Under the pieces are notes generated by a model, which was not told where the DNA came from, made no database searches, and saw only the letters and a list, made by a program, of their open reading frames with translations. A program made the translations under genes and the position numbers. Positions 25,266-34,130 of a DNA stretch of 64,000 nucleotides are shown one piece after another. Location: positions 1 to 64,000 of the forward strand of contig JBAXGW010000005.1 of assembly GCA_037139195.1 (NCBI GenBank), read 5' to 3'. Origin of the DNA: JBAXGW01 sp037139195. Lineage in GTDB: Bacteria; Bacteroidota; Bacteroidia; Bacteroidales; JAHJDW01. How positions within the stretch are numbered: the stretch's first letter is position 1; each line of letters begins with the position of its first letter.

Positions 25266-25275
25266 CTGTCCTTTA
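25266..25275 (+). promoter_or_regulatory. CTGTCCTTT block-start motif, copy 3
   Basis: CTGTCCTTTA, sharing its first nine bases with copies 1 and 2, in the 44-base gap after the tape measure gene and 41 bases before the ATG at 25307. Confidence 0.5.
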
Positions 25276-25306
25276 AAAATAAAACAAATTCAATTTATTT
25301 CGTAAT

Positions 25307-26929
25307 ATGATATCCGTTGATAAAGCTCCAGCTTGTGTATGTTTGATAGGTAATTCAGTGATGTGGCAATTGTTGACCAATAATTACTATGTTACTGTTG
25401 GTGTAAATCACCAATTGAATATAAAAGTTGTGGGTGGAGTGGTAGAGAATCAATTGTTGAAATTAACATTTGCAGGTGTTTCGAAAATATTCATTTGTAA
25501 AAACATACCAGATAATTCAGGGCTTCAATTCCGACCAAAAGGAGTGAGCGAAACAATTGCAGAATATCGAAATTATATCGTTTTGTTTTTCAAGTCAAAC
25601 TATTATTTGTCGAAATATTATTTGATTCTTGAATATTATCTATACCCTAATTATTATTTGACGTTCGTTGCAAAATCGAGAGGAGTAGAGTTTGTAATTG
25701 GAATTACTACAAATACAACTGATTTTGTTTTAACCACTGCAACAAGTGGCACAGATTCCGTTATTAACGATTATTTCTCGATAATGATGCAAGTAAATGT
25801 AGAAAAACAATTAGGAGAGGAAGAATTGTTTTCAGAAGAATATTTTCCTGTAAATAAAGAGCTTAAAGCCGTTATTAATATTCAAGAAAAATTCAAAAAG
25901 ACATTTGAAGATTTAACAGAAATTTTTGATAAAACATTTTCATTTTCGCCATTGGCTTCTGAAATTGCTATTAAGCGGAATTTGTTGAGGAAATACACTG
26001 TTAATTATGCGGAATTTTATGGGGATATTCCAAGTGTAAAAGCATTAACACGAAGTTCTGATTTTTATATTGTGAACGGCTCACTTCCAATTTGGAAAGA
26101 ATTAGAATTGCAAAACGAAAATTCTTCGTGGTGGGATAAATTAGCATATACAAAGCAATTTCTTAATTACTGTCCAAACAATAAATTGACGGACTTGTAC
26201 ACACAGGAATTTTTGTATTTTCTTGTTACGGAACCCACACAGAATTTTGTTACATACAAAGTGATGTGCAGAGCGAAGTTTGATGATAATTCTTATGAGT
26301 CAGAAACGCTGAAAACTGTTTCGGTAGTTCAATATAATGGCATAGAATTGAATATTGGATTGAATTTGATTCAATCATCATATCCAAACAAAGTGATTCT
26401 ATCTTATGATATATGGATTGAACGAATGAGCAATCAGCTTATTATGTCGGAAGTGCGAGCATTTGTTGTAGATTCAAAAGAATATGAGCAAGAACGGATT
26501 TATTTTTTTAGAAACTCGCTTGGCGTTATGGAAACAGCTCGGTTTACAGGGTTGGCAGAGGTGAACAATAAATACGAAAGAACAAGTTATGAATTGCTTA
26601 TGCCCATTGAATTTCAGAAAAGGTATAGAAACAAAAAGCAATTTTCGAATAAGAATTCAGAATTAACAAAAGCAAATTCGGGATTTAAAAATAAATCGAC
26701 AATAAATTATCTTCAAGAACTCTTGTTGAGTGATGAAGTTTACGAATTGCAAGATGCTAACTTGATGCCGATTGTAATAATATCCAATGAATTTTATCGA
26801 CATAAAGATGATGCTTTATTGTACAGTGCAACAATTGAGTATGAAACAATTAATGTTGGTTCATCTTACAGTCCACAGAATTCAGTCGGCGATTTTAATA
26901 ATGATTACAACTTAGATTTTAGTATATGA
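25307..26929 (+). CDS. baseplate/distal-tail-like protein
   Basis: Protein of 540 aa, almost all beta and rich in Tyr, Asn and Ser, with a tract NYYLSKYYLILEYYLYPNYY at about residues 97-116. No catalytic motif is visible. The strict arrangement (immediately after the tape measure, before a fibre gene) argues for a distal-tail or baseplate component. I do not recognise a named family. The stop overlaps the next ATG by four bases. Confidence 0.5.
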   Translation: MISVDKAPACVCLIGNSVMWQLLTNNYYVTVGVNHQLNIKVVGGVVENQLLKLTFAGVSKIFICKNIPDNSGLQFRPKGVSETIAEYRNYIVLFFKSNYYLSKYYLILEYYLYPNYYLTFVAKSRGVEFVIGITTNTTDFVLTTATSGTDSVINDYFSIMMQVNVEKQLGEEELFSEEYFPVNKELKAVINIQEKFKKTFEDLTEIFDKTFSFSPLASEIAIKRNLLRKYTVNYAEFYGDIPSVKALTRSSDFYIVNGSLPIWKELELQNENSSWWDKLAYTKQFLNYCPNNKLTDLYTQEFLYFLVTEPTQNFVTYKVMCRAKFDDNSYESETLKTVSVVQYNGIELNIGLNLIQSSYPNKVILSYDIWIERMSNQLIMSEVRAFVVDSKEYEQERIYFFRNSLGVMETARFTGLAEVNNKYERTSYELLMPIEFQKRYRNKKQFSNKNSELTKANSGFKNKSTINYLQELLLSDEVYELQDANLMPIVIISNEFYRHKDDALLYSATIEYETINVGSSYSPQNSVGDFNNDYNLDFSI

Positions 26930-28758
26930 AAGTAGCTTTCACACTTGTTTTGGCAAAAATAAATGCCAAAATAAAAGCAAATGGAAATAGGCAAATTACC
27001 GCTTCGGATTTAAATGAAATATTGGTCGATATAATTGGCAGCACAGAGCTTTTTCAGCTTAAAAATGGCGTTCCAGTTGATACAATATACAATAGTGGAG
27101 CATTTGCAGGCGATAAATCAAAAACGCTGCTTACTTGGCAGGCAGTTTCAAGTTTGTTGGGTGGCAAAATTATTCCTATTATTGGTCCAGGCACTTGGAT
27201 TGCTCTTGAAGATCATAATTATACTTCATATTGCAACGGAACAGTTATTGGCGAAACCATATTGCAAACAGGGAATCAAATTGTTTTGTCGAATCAAACA
27301 CTTAAATATGAAAATGGATTATACATAGTAGGTGAAAATCAGGGTGATACCGTTCGACATGAATTATATCCAACAGCAGAAAGTTTGAAAGGCACAATTT
27401 TAACTTTCGATAATGGCACTATGCTGATAGGGGCTGTTGATTCGGATGGGGATTTTGTAACTTCTGTTCCAATGCCCGAATATGATGAAAGAATAGTGTC
27501 ATCGGAAGAAAAGATAAATACTTTGACAAATGCAAACAGCGAAATAACAAATGAATTAAATCAATGCGTTGAGAGTGTGAACTATGTTCAGGAATCATTG
27601 GCATTTCAGGGTTTTAATATTTCAAATTTGCAAAATGCAATTTTGGTAGATAAAGGTTTTTTTGCTACACCAATAGCATTGCAATCGGCATTTTTAACTG
27701 GCGATGATGGATGGAGGGCAATTGTTGGAAGTACAGATACTGTTTGGATATGGGATTCAAATACAAATGCATGGGTGAATTCAGGTGCAACAGGACTGGT
27801 TTCTAGTGTAAATGGACAAACAGGAGCAGCGCTAATTAACGCACAATCTATCTATGATAATTCAAGCGATGTTCAAATATTAACAAATGCTATTACTGGA
27901 GCTTTTGGCTTGAGAAATGGTAATGCAAATAATTTGGCAACAATATTTCAGATTAAAAATTATGCAGGGTCTATTCAGTTTTCGGTAAAAGGTTCGGGTG
28001 AAGTTGAAGCCACTGCATTGATTTTGTATTCAGGATTACAAGTTTATGGGCAATATAAATTTCCTGATTTGGATGGAATAGCTGGTCAGATTATAGAAAC
28101 AAATGGGAGTGGTCAAGTTTCATGGGTGACGCCTTCGGTTGTTTCCAGTGCATCTATTTGGACTATTAATCCTGTGGTTTGGATTTCATTATCAACATTT
28201 TCTGTTGTAGACAATTCAGTTAATCAAGCTGTTTATGCTGCTGGCAGACCGCTAAAATACAAAGTAAATGGCATAGCAACTTATCGTTATGGAATTGTTA
28301 AAAGTTATATTTCGGGTATTATAACAATTTTAGGTTATCCTTTAACGGCATCAATTCAAGAAATGAATTATGGCTTGTTTTCGCAAATTAGACAAGAAAC
28401 AATATTTATAAATGGGGCTTATGCTGATAATATAACGAGTTCTCTTAATAAAGACGATAATGGAGCATATTTTAAGTGGAATTTGCCAAAAGCTCATATT
28501 GTTCAGCTCGATGCAGTAAATATTACAGCAGAAACAGGTATAACAAAACCTATTGTAAATGCTTTTATTGGAGCTAATCCAGTGCTGACTGTTGGCGTTG
28601 CAATAAGCAATGCTGCAATGTGGTATAATAGCGGTGTGGATATAGCTGGAAATTACGATGTGAATTTTAATGATATTATTGAAATTGGCGTTAGTACAGC
28701 AGGAACTAATGGAGTTGCATTAGATTTAACGGCATGTTTAACCTTTGTTTTAGAATAA
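26926..28758 (+). CDS. tail fibre-like protein
   Basis: Protein of 610 aa. It has an N-terminal helical domain (FTLVLAKINAKIKANGNRQI), a segment resembling fibre shafts with SSVNGQTGAALINAQSIYD at about residues 300-318, repeats of small beta turns, and a compact beta-rich C-terminus (AIGV/TAGTNGVALDLTACL type). The VNGQTG motif is frequent in phage tail fibres. Probably binds the cell surface or links to the LamG protein downstream. Translationally coupled to the previous gene. Confidence 0.6.
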   Translation: MKVAFTLVLAKINAKIKANGNRQITASDLNEILVDIIGSTELFQLKNGVPVDTIYNSGAFAGDKSKTLLTWQAVSSLLGGKIIPIIGPGTWIALEDHNYTSYCNGTVIGETILQTGNQIVLSNQTLKYENGLYIVGENQGDTVRHELYPTAESLKGTILTFDNGTMLIGAVDSDGDFVTSVPMPEYDERIVSSEEKINTLTNANSEITNELNQCVESVNYVQESLAFQGFNISNLQNAILVDKGFFATPIALQSAFLTGDDGWRAIVGSTDTVWIWDSNTNAWVNSGATGLVSSVNGQTGAALINAQSIYDNSSDVQILTNAITGAFGLRNGNANNLATIFQIKNYAGSIQFSVKGSGEVEATALILYSGLQVYGQYKFPDLDGIAGQIIETNGSGQVSWVTPSVVSSASIWTINPVVWISLSTFSVVDNSVNQAVYAAGRPLKYKVNGIATYRYGIVKSYISGIITILGYPLTASIQEMNYGLFSQIRQETIFINGAYADNITSSLNKDDNGAYFKWNLPKAHIVQLDAVNITAETGITKPIVNAFIGANPVLTVGVAISNAAMWYNSGVDIAGNYDVNFNDIIEIGVSTAGTNGVALDLTACLTFVLE

Positions 28759-28761
28759 ATT

Positions 28762-29688
28762 ATGATAGGGTCAAAAGGATTGATTAAAAACAATTCGCAT
28801 TGTATTTATTTGTTTGAAGTTCAAACAGGCGATGTCGTTATTAAAGGTAATAGAGCAAGGGGTTTTGTTGATGGGATGTTTAAGCCAACACCTCCAGTAC
28901 TCGATTCGGCAAATAAATTATGGGGTTCGCAATCTGCATTGTATAGCAGTTCAAATAATTATTGCAAGTTTTATAGAGATATAAATGCAACAATTGTTTC
29001 AATATTGGCAAATAACCAATTTAGGGTAAATACAGATTTGACAACCTATTTTGTACCAGGTAAAAAGATTACAATAAAAGGTGCTAGCAATAATAATGGA
29101 AATTATATTGTTGTTTCAAGTTCTTATGGATCTTATACAACTGTTACAATAGCAGAAACAACGCTTTCTGTAGTTGGTACATTTGGAACTGTTGGACACA
29201 TTAACCCTTTAACTTTAATTGGCACAAAAGACTTTACGGCAGAGGCTGTTTTCAGAACTCCATACAGTTATAATTATAGTTATCAAGATGTATTTGGATT
29301 CGACTTCACAAGTGGAATAACGCTAGAAGTTGTAACAGCAACGCCTTATTTATGGCTTTATGTGAAAAGCGAAGTATATACAATTGCTTCGCCTTTGGCA
29401 TTTGAAACATGGTTTCACTTTTTGTGTGTAAGGAAATCAGGAAAATTGAAAGTATGGCTAAATGGAGTTTTGGTAATTAGCGACCTGTCTAATACTGAAA
29501 ATATATCGGTAAATAATGATTTTTATGTGGGTTCAGATGGCTCAACCTCTCCAAACTATTATTGGGGTGGAAATATACAGCGAGTTGGCTTTTGGAATTC
29601 AGCTATGTATTGGCACGAAGGAGCCACAATTGGTAAACGGCATTTTACAGATAGAACATTGAAAAATATTGGAGATATTTCACAGTAA
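28762..29688 (+). CDS. LamG-domain (concanavalin A-like) tail protein
   Basis: Protein of 308 aa. Residues about 150-285 form a LamG/concanavalin-A-like domain: DFTAEAVFRTPYS, FETWFHFLCVRKSGKLKVWLNG, then NDFYVGSDG and IQRVGFWNSAMY. Such domains bind carbohydrates and are common in phage receptor-binding proteins. There is no signal peptide. It follows the fibre gene by three bases and probably supplies glycan recognition at the tail tip. Confidence 0.7.
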   Translation: MIGSKGLIKNNSHCIYLFEVQTGDVVIKGNRARGFVDGMFKPTPPVLDSANKLWGSQSALYSSSNNYCKFYRDINATIVSILANNQFRVNTDLTTYFVPGKKITIKGASNNNGNYIVVSSSYGSYTTVTIAETTLSVVGTFGTVGHINPLTLIGTKDFTAEAVFRTPYSYNYSYQDVFGFDFTSGITLEVVTATPYLWLYVKSEVYTIASPLAFETWFHFLCVRKSGKLKVWLNGVLVISDLSNTENISVNNDFYVGSDGSTSPNYYWGGNIQRVGFWNSAMYWHEGATIGKRHFTDRTLKNIGDISQ

Positions 29689-29706
29689 TATTAAAACAAA
29701 AAAAAC

Positions 29707-29862
29707 ATGACATTAGATCAATTTTTATCATTAGACAATTCGACAAGAAGAAAACATTTGGCAAAATTATTAATAATTATGGCTAATATTGGCGAAGAAG
29801 ATTCTACGTTTCACATTTATTTGGAAGAATATAATTTATTGCAATTGCATTTAACCGACTGA
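29707..29862 (+). CDS. small hypothetical protein (51 aa)
   Basis: A complete 51-codon frame beginning MTLDQFLSLDNSTRRKHLAK and ending at TGA 29862, four bases before the next ATG. It is acidic/helical and fits exactly between its neighbours with normal spacing, which supports it being real. Function unknown. Confidence 0.5.
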   Translation: MTLDQFLSLDNSTRRKHLAKLLIIMANIGEEDSTFHIYLEEYNLLQLHLTD

Positions 29863-29866
29863 TATT

Positions 29867-31651
29867 ATGCTACAAATTGCTGTAAATGATAATTATATTG
29901 ATATTACAGAGGATATATCAATTACAATTATAAAGAAATCGCCCATATTTTTTCAATATGATGGCAGTTTTGCATATAATTTCAAATTGCCTAGAACAAA
30001 CAGAAATAATCGAATTTTTGAAAGTCCTAAATTGCTATGTAGCATACAATTTAGTGGCGAATCTATTTTAAATGGAATAATGCTTGTTAAATTCATTTAT
30101 GAAGAATATTTTGAGGTGTCCTGTGGATTTGACAAGGGTTTTGTGAATAATAAAGCTCAAAATACAAGTCTGTCATCTGATATTTATACTTATACCGAGC
30201 AAATTCCATTTGGAGAAACACCTTTTGCCTTTTACAAAAGCAAATTCTTGTCGGGGATATATGCAAATGCAATTTATCCAGCAATACCGTATCAGGTGTT
30301 TCCATTTATCAACGATAATTATTTTGAGGGAGATGCTTTTCAAGAGCAAAGTATTTGTATAAGTACCGATTCCGACCCGTCTGATTTTGAGACATATATA
30401 GGAAATATAGTCAATTACATGAAAAAAGATGGAGCAACTGATTATCAGTATAATAAACATCATAATTCTAATCGCAGATTGCCATTTAATCCATCTTTTT
30501 TTGTAACCTATATTATTGAAGAAATTGCAAATCACTTTGGATTTGTAATGAAACGGAATTTCATCAGCGAAGATGATGAGTTGAGGCGTTTAGTTGTTTT
30601 GCATAATGCCGATTATACCGCAAATAATAATGGAGCGCTTTTTAGTTATGAGTTAAAGCCTGGGCGATATCTTCCAGATATAACAGTGATGGAGTTTCTT
30701 AATAATATAGCAGCTTATTTTTGTGGATGGGTATTTGTAAAAGGCAATGAAATTTCAATATTGAAATTTGATGATATCTTCAGCGATGATTCTTATGTTG
30801 AATTTAGCGAGAATATAATTTCGTTTTACGAAATAATTGAGCCAATTCAGAATTATACAATAGATGTGAATCAAGATGATAAAGATGCTTTTAAGTCGGA
30901 GCAAATTGAGCAAATAAAAAACATGCGAGTTAAGGGAATTGTAGCCACTGAATCTGATTTAAATTTAATTAACGCTGCCGATGAACTTGGTGTTTATTAT
31001 GTTGAGGACTTGTCGGGCTATATTTATCGAACATTTGCAAATGGCGTTTATTTAAATACTTTTTTGCGATTGCCGATATTTGATTATAATATAGGCATAG
31101 GGGTTGCTGAGAATACGAAAATATCAAATACTGTCGTAACGCCCTCGACTACTTCTTTGGGCAACGGAGGGGCAGAGGATTTGATTTTAAGCAAGGTTTA
31201 TGGAAAGGCTGCGTTTTGGTATATTCCAATAATGAAAGTTCAAGCTGATTATGTAAATTCAACTGGAAATTATATAAAAAGCGATGATACAAATATTCGT
31301 TTGCTCTTTTATAGAGGAATTCAAACAGATATTGGCGGTTTTAGTTACCCATTTGCATCTTACGATGTATTCAAAGCAAAATTTTCGGTGGTAGCTGGGG
31401 CAAATTATTCATTAGATTTATATGGAAATAGAGGTAGATATAATAATTTTTTCAAGAAATATTTGTACTGGTTAATGAATATATGCCGCAGTTTTAAAAT
31501 GCAGAAATACCTATCGCCAGTGGAGTACAATAGTATTGACTTCGCGCTAAAGTATAGAATAAATGGTGCGAAGTATGTGCTTAAATCTATTGAAACAACA
31601 CTGACTTATAATAAAATAGGAATTTCCGAAATTGAGTTAGCTAAAATTTAA
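29867..31651 (+). CDS. tail hub/baseplate-like protein
   Basis: Protein of 594 aa with no signal peptide. N-terminal beta region (VNDNYIDITEDISITI; FNFKLPRTNRNN-like), a central VTYIIEEIANHFGFVM segment, and PDITVMEFLNNIAAYFCGWVFV at about residues 272-293, which resembles the pattern of tail hub proteins where a short helix precedes a KGNEISILKFDDI strand. I cannot assign a named family. It is the last rightward gene and its stop codon overlaps that of the convergent integrase. Confidence 0.5.
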   Translation: MLQIAVNDNYIDITEDISITIIKKSPIFFQYDGSFAYNFKLPRTNRNNRIFESPKLLCSIQFSGESILNGIMLVKFIYEEYFEVSCGFDKGFVNNKAQNTSLSSDIYTYTEQIPFGETPFAFYKSKFLSGIYANAIYPAIPYQVFPFINDNYFEGDAFQEQSICISTDSDPSDFETYIGNIVNYMKKDGATDYQYNKHHNSNRRLPFNPSFFVTYIIEEIANHFGFVMKRNFISEDDELRRLVVLHNADYTANNNGALFSYELKPGRYLPDITVMEFLNNIAAYFCGWVFVKGNEISILKFDDIFSDDSYVEFSENIISFYEIIEPIQNYTIDVNQDDKDAFKSEQIEQIKNMRVKGIVATESDLNLINAADELGVYYVEDLSGYIYRTFANGVYLNTFLRLPIFDYNIGIGVAENTKISNTVVTPSTTSLGNGGAEDLILSKVYGKAAFWYIPIMKVQADYVNSTGNYIKSDDTNIRLLFYRGIQTDIGGFSYPFASYDVFKAKFSVVAGANYSLDLYGNRGRYNNFFKKYLYWLMNICRSFKMQKYLSPVEYNSIDFALKYRINGAKYVLKSIETTLTYNKIGISEIELAKI

Positions 31652-32808
31652 ATATCATTAAATTTATCCATTGCCGTTGACTTGCTACTCATTAAAACTT
31701 TTGCATATATCTGCGTGGTTTTCAGGTCGGTATGACCAAGAAGTGAACTGATTGTTTTTATATCGATGCCAATTGATAGCGCCACTGTTGCAAAAGTATG
31801 GCGAGCACAATGAAAACTTATTTCTTTATTTATCACCGCTAGATTTATTATCTCCTTTAAAAATCGATTTGTAACTTGGTTGGTATTTACCTTAAAAATC
31901 TTTCCAGTATTTCCTTTCATTTCTCCGATTAATTGCAATGCTCTGTTTTTCATTGGAATATAAACGCGGTCTTTTGTTTTGTGTTGTTCAATAGCAAGAA
32001 AGTATTCTCCCTGGTTCAACTGGATGTCTTCGTATTTTAATTGTAAAATATCTGTATATCTAAGTCCACAGTAACAAGAAAAAAGAAAATATTGCAAAAC
32101 ATTTTGAAGGTAATTGGGTAAATGTTTTTTGTTGAATAACTTATTAAGAGTGTTGAGTTCGTCAATAGTTAGGAAATTTCTATTAGTTGGTTCCGATTTT
32201 ATTTTGTAATCAGCGAAAGGTGAGCGGTCCATTTTTTCTTTGCGAACAGCAATTCCAATAAGTGTTTTGATTTTTTTCATGGTTTTGCCTACTGTATTAA
32301 GGTTATTCTTTAAGTCAGTAACCATGTATTTCTCATATTGTCTTAGGAAATCAAAAGAGATTTCACTGAAAAGTAATTCTTTTTTATATTTCAGGAGTTT
32401 AGAAATCTCAGATTTAAGCTGTCTATGATATCCTTCAGTAATTTGACCACGCATAAATTCAATTTCAGCATTTGCAAACGTAACAAAGGAATCCTTGTTA
32501 ATTCCATTTTCTTTAAAAAGCGATTCAAATTTTAATGCAGTGATTTTTTCGCCAGATAAATCTGATTCATGCAAAATAGTATTTGCTTTATTTAGCATTT
32601 GCTGAATAAGGATATTGGTTTTCAGTACTTCAGCGCCGCCCTTTATTAGATTTTTCTGTGAATCAAATTTAGTTGGGTCTGGAATTTTGATGCCAAGACT
32701 GTAATCTTTTTTTACTGAATCAAAAACAACTCGAAGATAAACGATGTAGCTGATATCTTTCTTCTTTAATGTCCTGATAAATATGTATGCTCTGCTGTTT
32801 AGTAACAT
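31648..32808 (-). CDS. tyrosine recombinase/integrase
   Basis: Protein of 386 aa. N-terminal arm-binding domain of the Bacteroidota type (about residues 5-75, YIFIRTLKKKDISYIVYLR), SAM-like core-binding domain (about 95-190), and catalytic domain with Arg in CGLRYTD at about 250, HCARHTF at about 331-337, GHTD at about 355 and the nucleophile Tyr in QIYAKV near 365. All catalytic residues appear present. It would integrate and excise the element at the adjacent tRNA-Lys. It is convergent with the tail module. Four GTGYGAAG-like repeats lie just upstream. Confidence 0.92.
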   Translation of the reverse strand: MLLNSRAYIFIRTLKKKDISYIVYLRVVFDSVKKDYSLGIKIPDPTKFDSQKNLIKGGAEVLKTNILIQQMLNKANTILHESDLSGEKITALKFESLFKENGINKDSFVTFANAEIEFMRGQITEGYHRQLKSEISKLLKYKKELLFSEISFDFLRQYEKYMVTDLKNNLNTVGKTMKKIKTLIGIAVRKEKMDRSPFADYKIKSEPTNRNFLTIDELNTLNKLFNKKHLPNYLQNVLQYFLFSCYCGLRYTDILQLKYEDIQLNQGEYFLAIEQHKTKDRVYIPMKNRALQLIGEMKGNTGKIFKVNTNQVTNRFLKEIINLAVINKEISFHCARHTFATVALSIGIDIKTISSLLGHTDLKTTQIYAKVLMSSKSTAMDKFNDI

Positions 32809-32821
32809 AGGTTTAAATTTT

Positions 32822-32863
32822 GGTGCGAAGCGGTGTGAAGTGAGGTGCGAAGTGAGTGCGAAG
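32822..32863. repeat. four phased GTGYGAAG iterons upstream of integrase
   Basis: GGTGCGAAG at 32822 and 32844, GGTGTGAAG at 32832 and AGTGCGAAG at 32855 give four near-identical 9-mers spaced 10, 12 and 11 bases, about one helical turn. They lie between the integrase start (32808) and the tRNA, where integrase arm sites or an autoregulatory operator would be expected. Confidence 0.6.
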
Positions 32864-32938
32864 TTTTTGAAGATAAAGTGGGAATAAAAGCGTTTTTCTT
32901 CAATCTCAGGAAATGGCGTAAACTCTTTAAAATCAAAA

Positions 32939-32971
32939 GGAGAGAACCGAAATTATTTTTCAGTTCTCTCC
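32939..32971 (-). terminator. tRNA-Lys terminator
   Basis: GGAGAGAAC (32939-32947) and GTTCTCTCC (32963-32971) are exact reverse complements around a 15-base loop. Read on the minus strand the hairpin follows the tRNA 3' end by seven bases and is itself followed by TTTTGATTTT. Confidence 0.7.
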
Positions 32972-32977
32972 ATTTTG

Positions 32978-33050
32978 TGATCCCGCTGGGATTCGAACCC
33001 AGGACCCCTACATTAAAAGTGTAATGCTCTACCAGCTGAGCTACGGAATC
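32978..33050 (-). tRNA. tRNA-Lys (UUU)
   Basis: A 73-nt tRNA on the minus strand. The acceptor stem GATTCCG/CGGGATC pairs over seven positions with one G:T. The D-arm GCTCAGCTGGTAGAGC, the anticodon loop CTTTTAA giving UUU, and the T-arm CTGGGTTCGAATCCCAG are all canonical. The discriminator is A and CCA is not encoded. The 3' end faces the integrase, so this is the likely integration target. Confidence 0.95.
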
Positions 33051-33069
33051 ATCCTTGATTAACGAGGTG

Positions 33070-33100
33070 CAAAATTAGTAGTTATTTTTTAAATTCCAAA
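33070..33100 (-). promoter_or_regulatory. promoter of tRNA-Lys
   Basis: On the minus strand TTTG (33100-33097), exactly 19 bases, then TAATTTTG (33077-33070) matches the Bacteroidota consensus TTTG-N19-TAnnTTTG. It ends 20 bases before the tRNA 5' end. Confidence 0.75.
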
Positions 33101-33315
33101 ATAAATATAAAAATTTTATGTAATTATTTTGCTATGGTCTTATAATCAGTGTTCTATAAGTGAATATTTTTTTCTGCAAAATTAACAAATACTTTCTTAA
33201 AATTTGTTGGATTTATGTTTTTATTTGAATTTCAGATGTTTGTAATTAAACTTGAAAATTATATGTCTATTTGTGAAAAAATAGTAATATTGCATAGTCG
33301 TAAAAAGTTACTTAT

Positions 33316-34122
33316 ATGAATTCAAAAGTTGTTGTCATTACAGGGGCTTCCTCAGGAATAGGCTTAGCTCTTACGAAGCAGTTTGCTCTAGAAAATGCTA
33401 AAATTGTCATTGCTGCTCGCTCAATTGAAAAGTTAGAAGAAATAAAAAAAGAGTTAGAGGGAAAAAACATAGAAGTGTTGGCAGTAAAAGCTGATGTTAG
33501 TATAGAGGATGATTGTAAAAGCATGATAAAACAGGCAGTAGAACGTTTTGGAGGAATTGATATTCTTATAAATAACGCAGGTATTTCTATGCGAGCCATA
33601 TTCGAAGATGTTGATTTAAGCGTAATTCACAAATTAATGGATACAAATTTTTGGGGCACTGTTTATTCCACAAAGTACGCTTTGCCTTATATTTTAAAAT
33701 CAAAAGGAAGTGTTGTCGGTGTTTCTTCTATTGCTGGTTATGTTGGTTTGCCTGCTAGAACTGGCTATTCTGCATCTAAGTTTGCTATGCAAGGTTTTCT
33801 AGAAGTACTAAGAACTGAAAATTTAAAGAAAGGACTTCATGTTCTTATAGCATGTCCAGGATTTACAGCTTCAAATATCCGAAATACTGCTTTAGTAAAA
33901 GACGGTTCGCAGCAAGGTGATTCTCCTCGTGATGAAGGTAAAATGATGAGTTCCGAAGAAGTTGCAAAGTCAATTGTAAAAGCAATTAAAAAACGGAAAC
34001 CAACTCTGATACTTACGCTTGAAGGAAAATTAGTTGTTTTGTTTAAAAAGTTTGTTCCAACATTGCTAACAAAAATGGTATATAATAGCATGGCTAAAGA
34101 AGCTGATTCTCCTCTAAAATAA
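33316..34122 (+). CDS. SDR family oxidoreductase
   Basis: Protein of 268 aa with a Rossmann fold. TGASSGIG at residues 9-16 binds the dinucleotide, NNAG is at about 88-91, and the catalytic Ser/Tyr/Lys lie in VSSIAGYVG and YSASK at about 138-155. Of the classical short-chain dehydrogenase type; the C-terminal SEEVAKSIVKAIKKRK resembles DltE/DHRS7-like members acting on lipids or ketones. Substrate unknown. The following phospholipase-like gene starts eight bases on, so they may act together in membrane lipid turnover. Confidence 0.9.
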   Translation: MNSKVVVITGASSGIGLALTKQFALENAKIVIAARSIEKLEEIKKELEGKNIEVLAVKADVSIEDDCKSMIKQAVERFGGIDILINNAGISMRAIFEDVDLSVIHKLMDTNFWGTVYSTKYALPYILKSKGSVVGVSSIAGYVGLPARTGYSASKFAMQGFLEVLRTENLKKGLHVLIACPGFTASNIRNTALVKDGSQQGDSPRDEGKMMSSEEVAKSIVKAIKKRKPTLILTLEGKLVVLFKKFVPTLLTKMVYNSMAKEADSPLK

Positions 34123-34130
34123 AATCGCTT

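Larger units (their letters stand above)
5889..32977. mobile_element. phage-derived integrated element (left boundary uncertain)
   Basis: Portal-like, lysis and tail genes on the plus strand and a convergent integrase beside tRNA-Lys make one integrated element. The right end is at or near the tRNA 3' end. I searched the left half by eye for a second copy of the tRNA 3' sequence and did not find one, so the left edge given is only the start of the recognisable phage genes. The leftward genes from ArdC outward may belong too. A restriction cassette occupies 9.9-19.8 kb. Confidence 0.7.

Noticed and set aside
25307..29688. Diversity-generating retroelement acting on the fibre genes
   Set aside because: No reverse transcriptase or template repeat is visible in the window.
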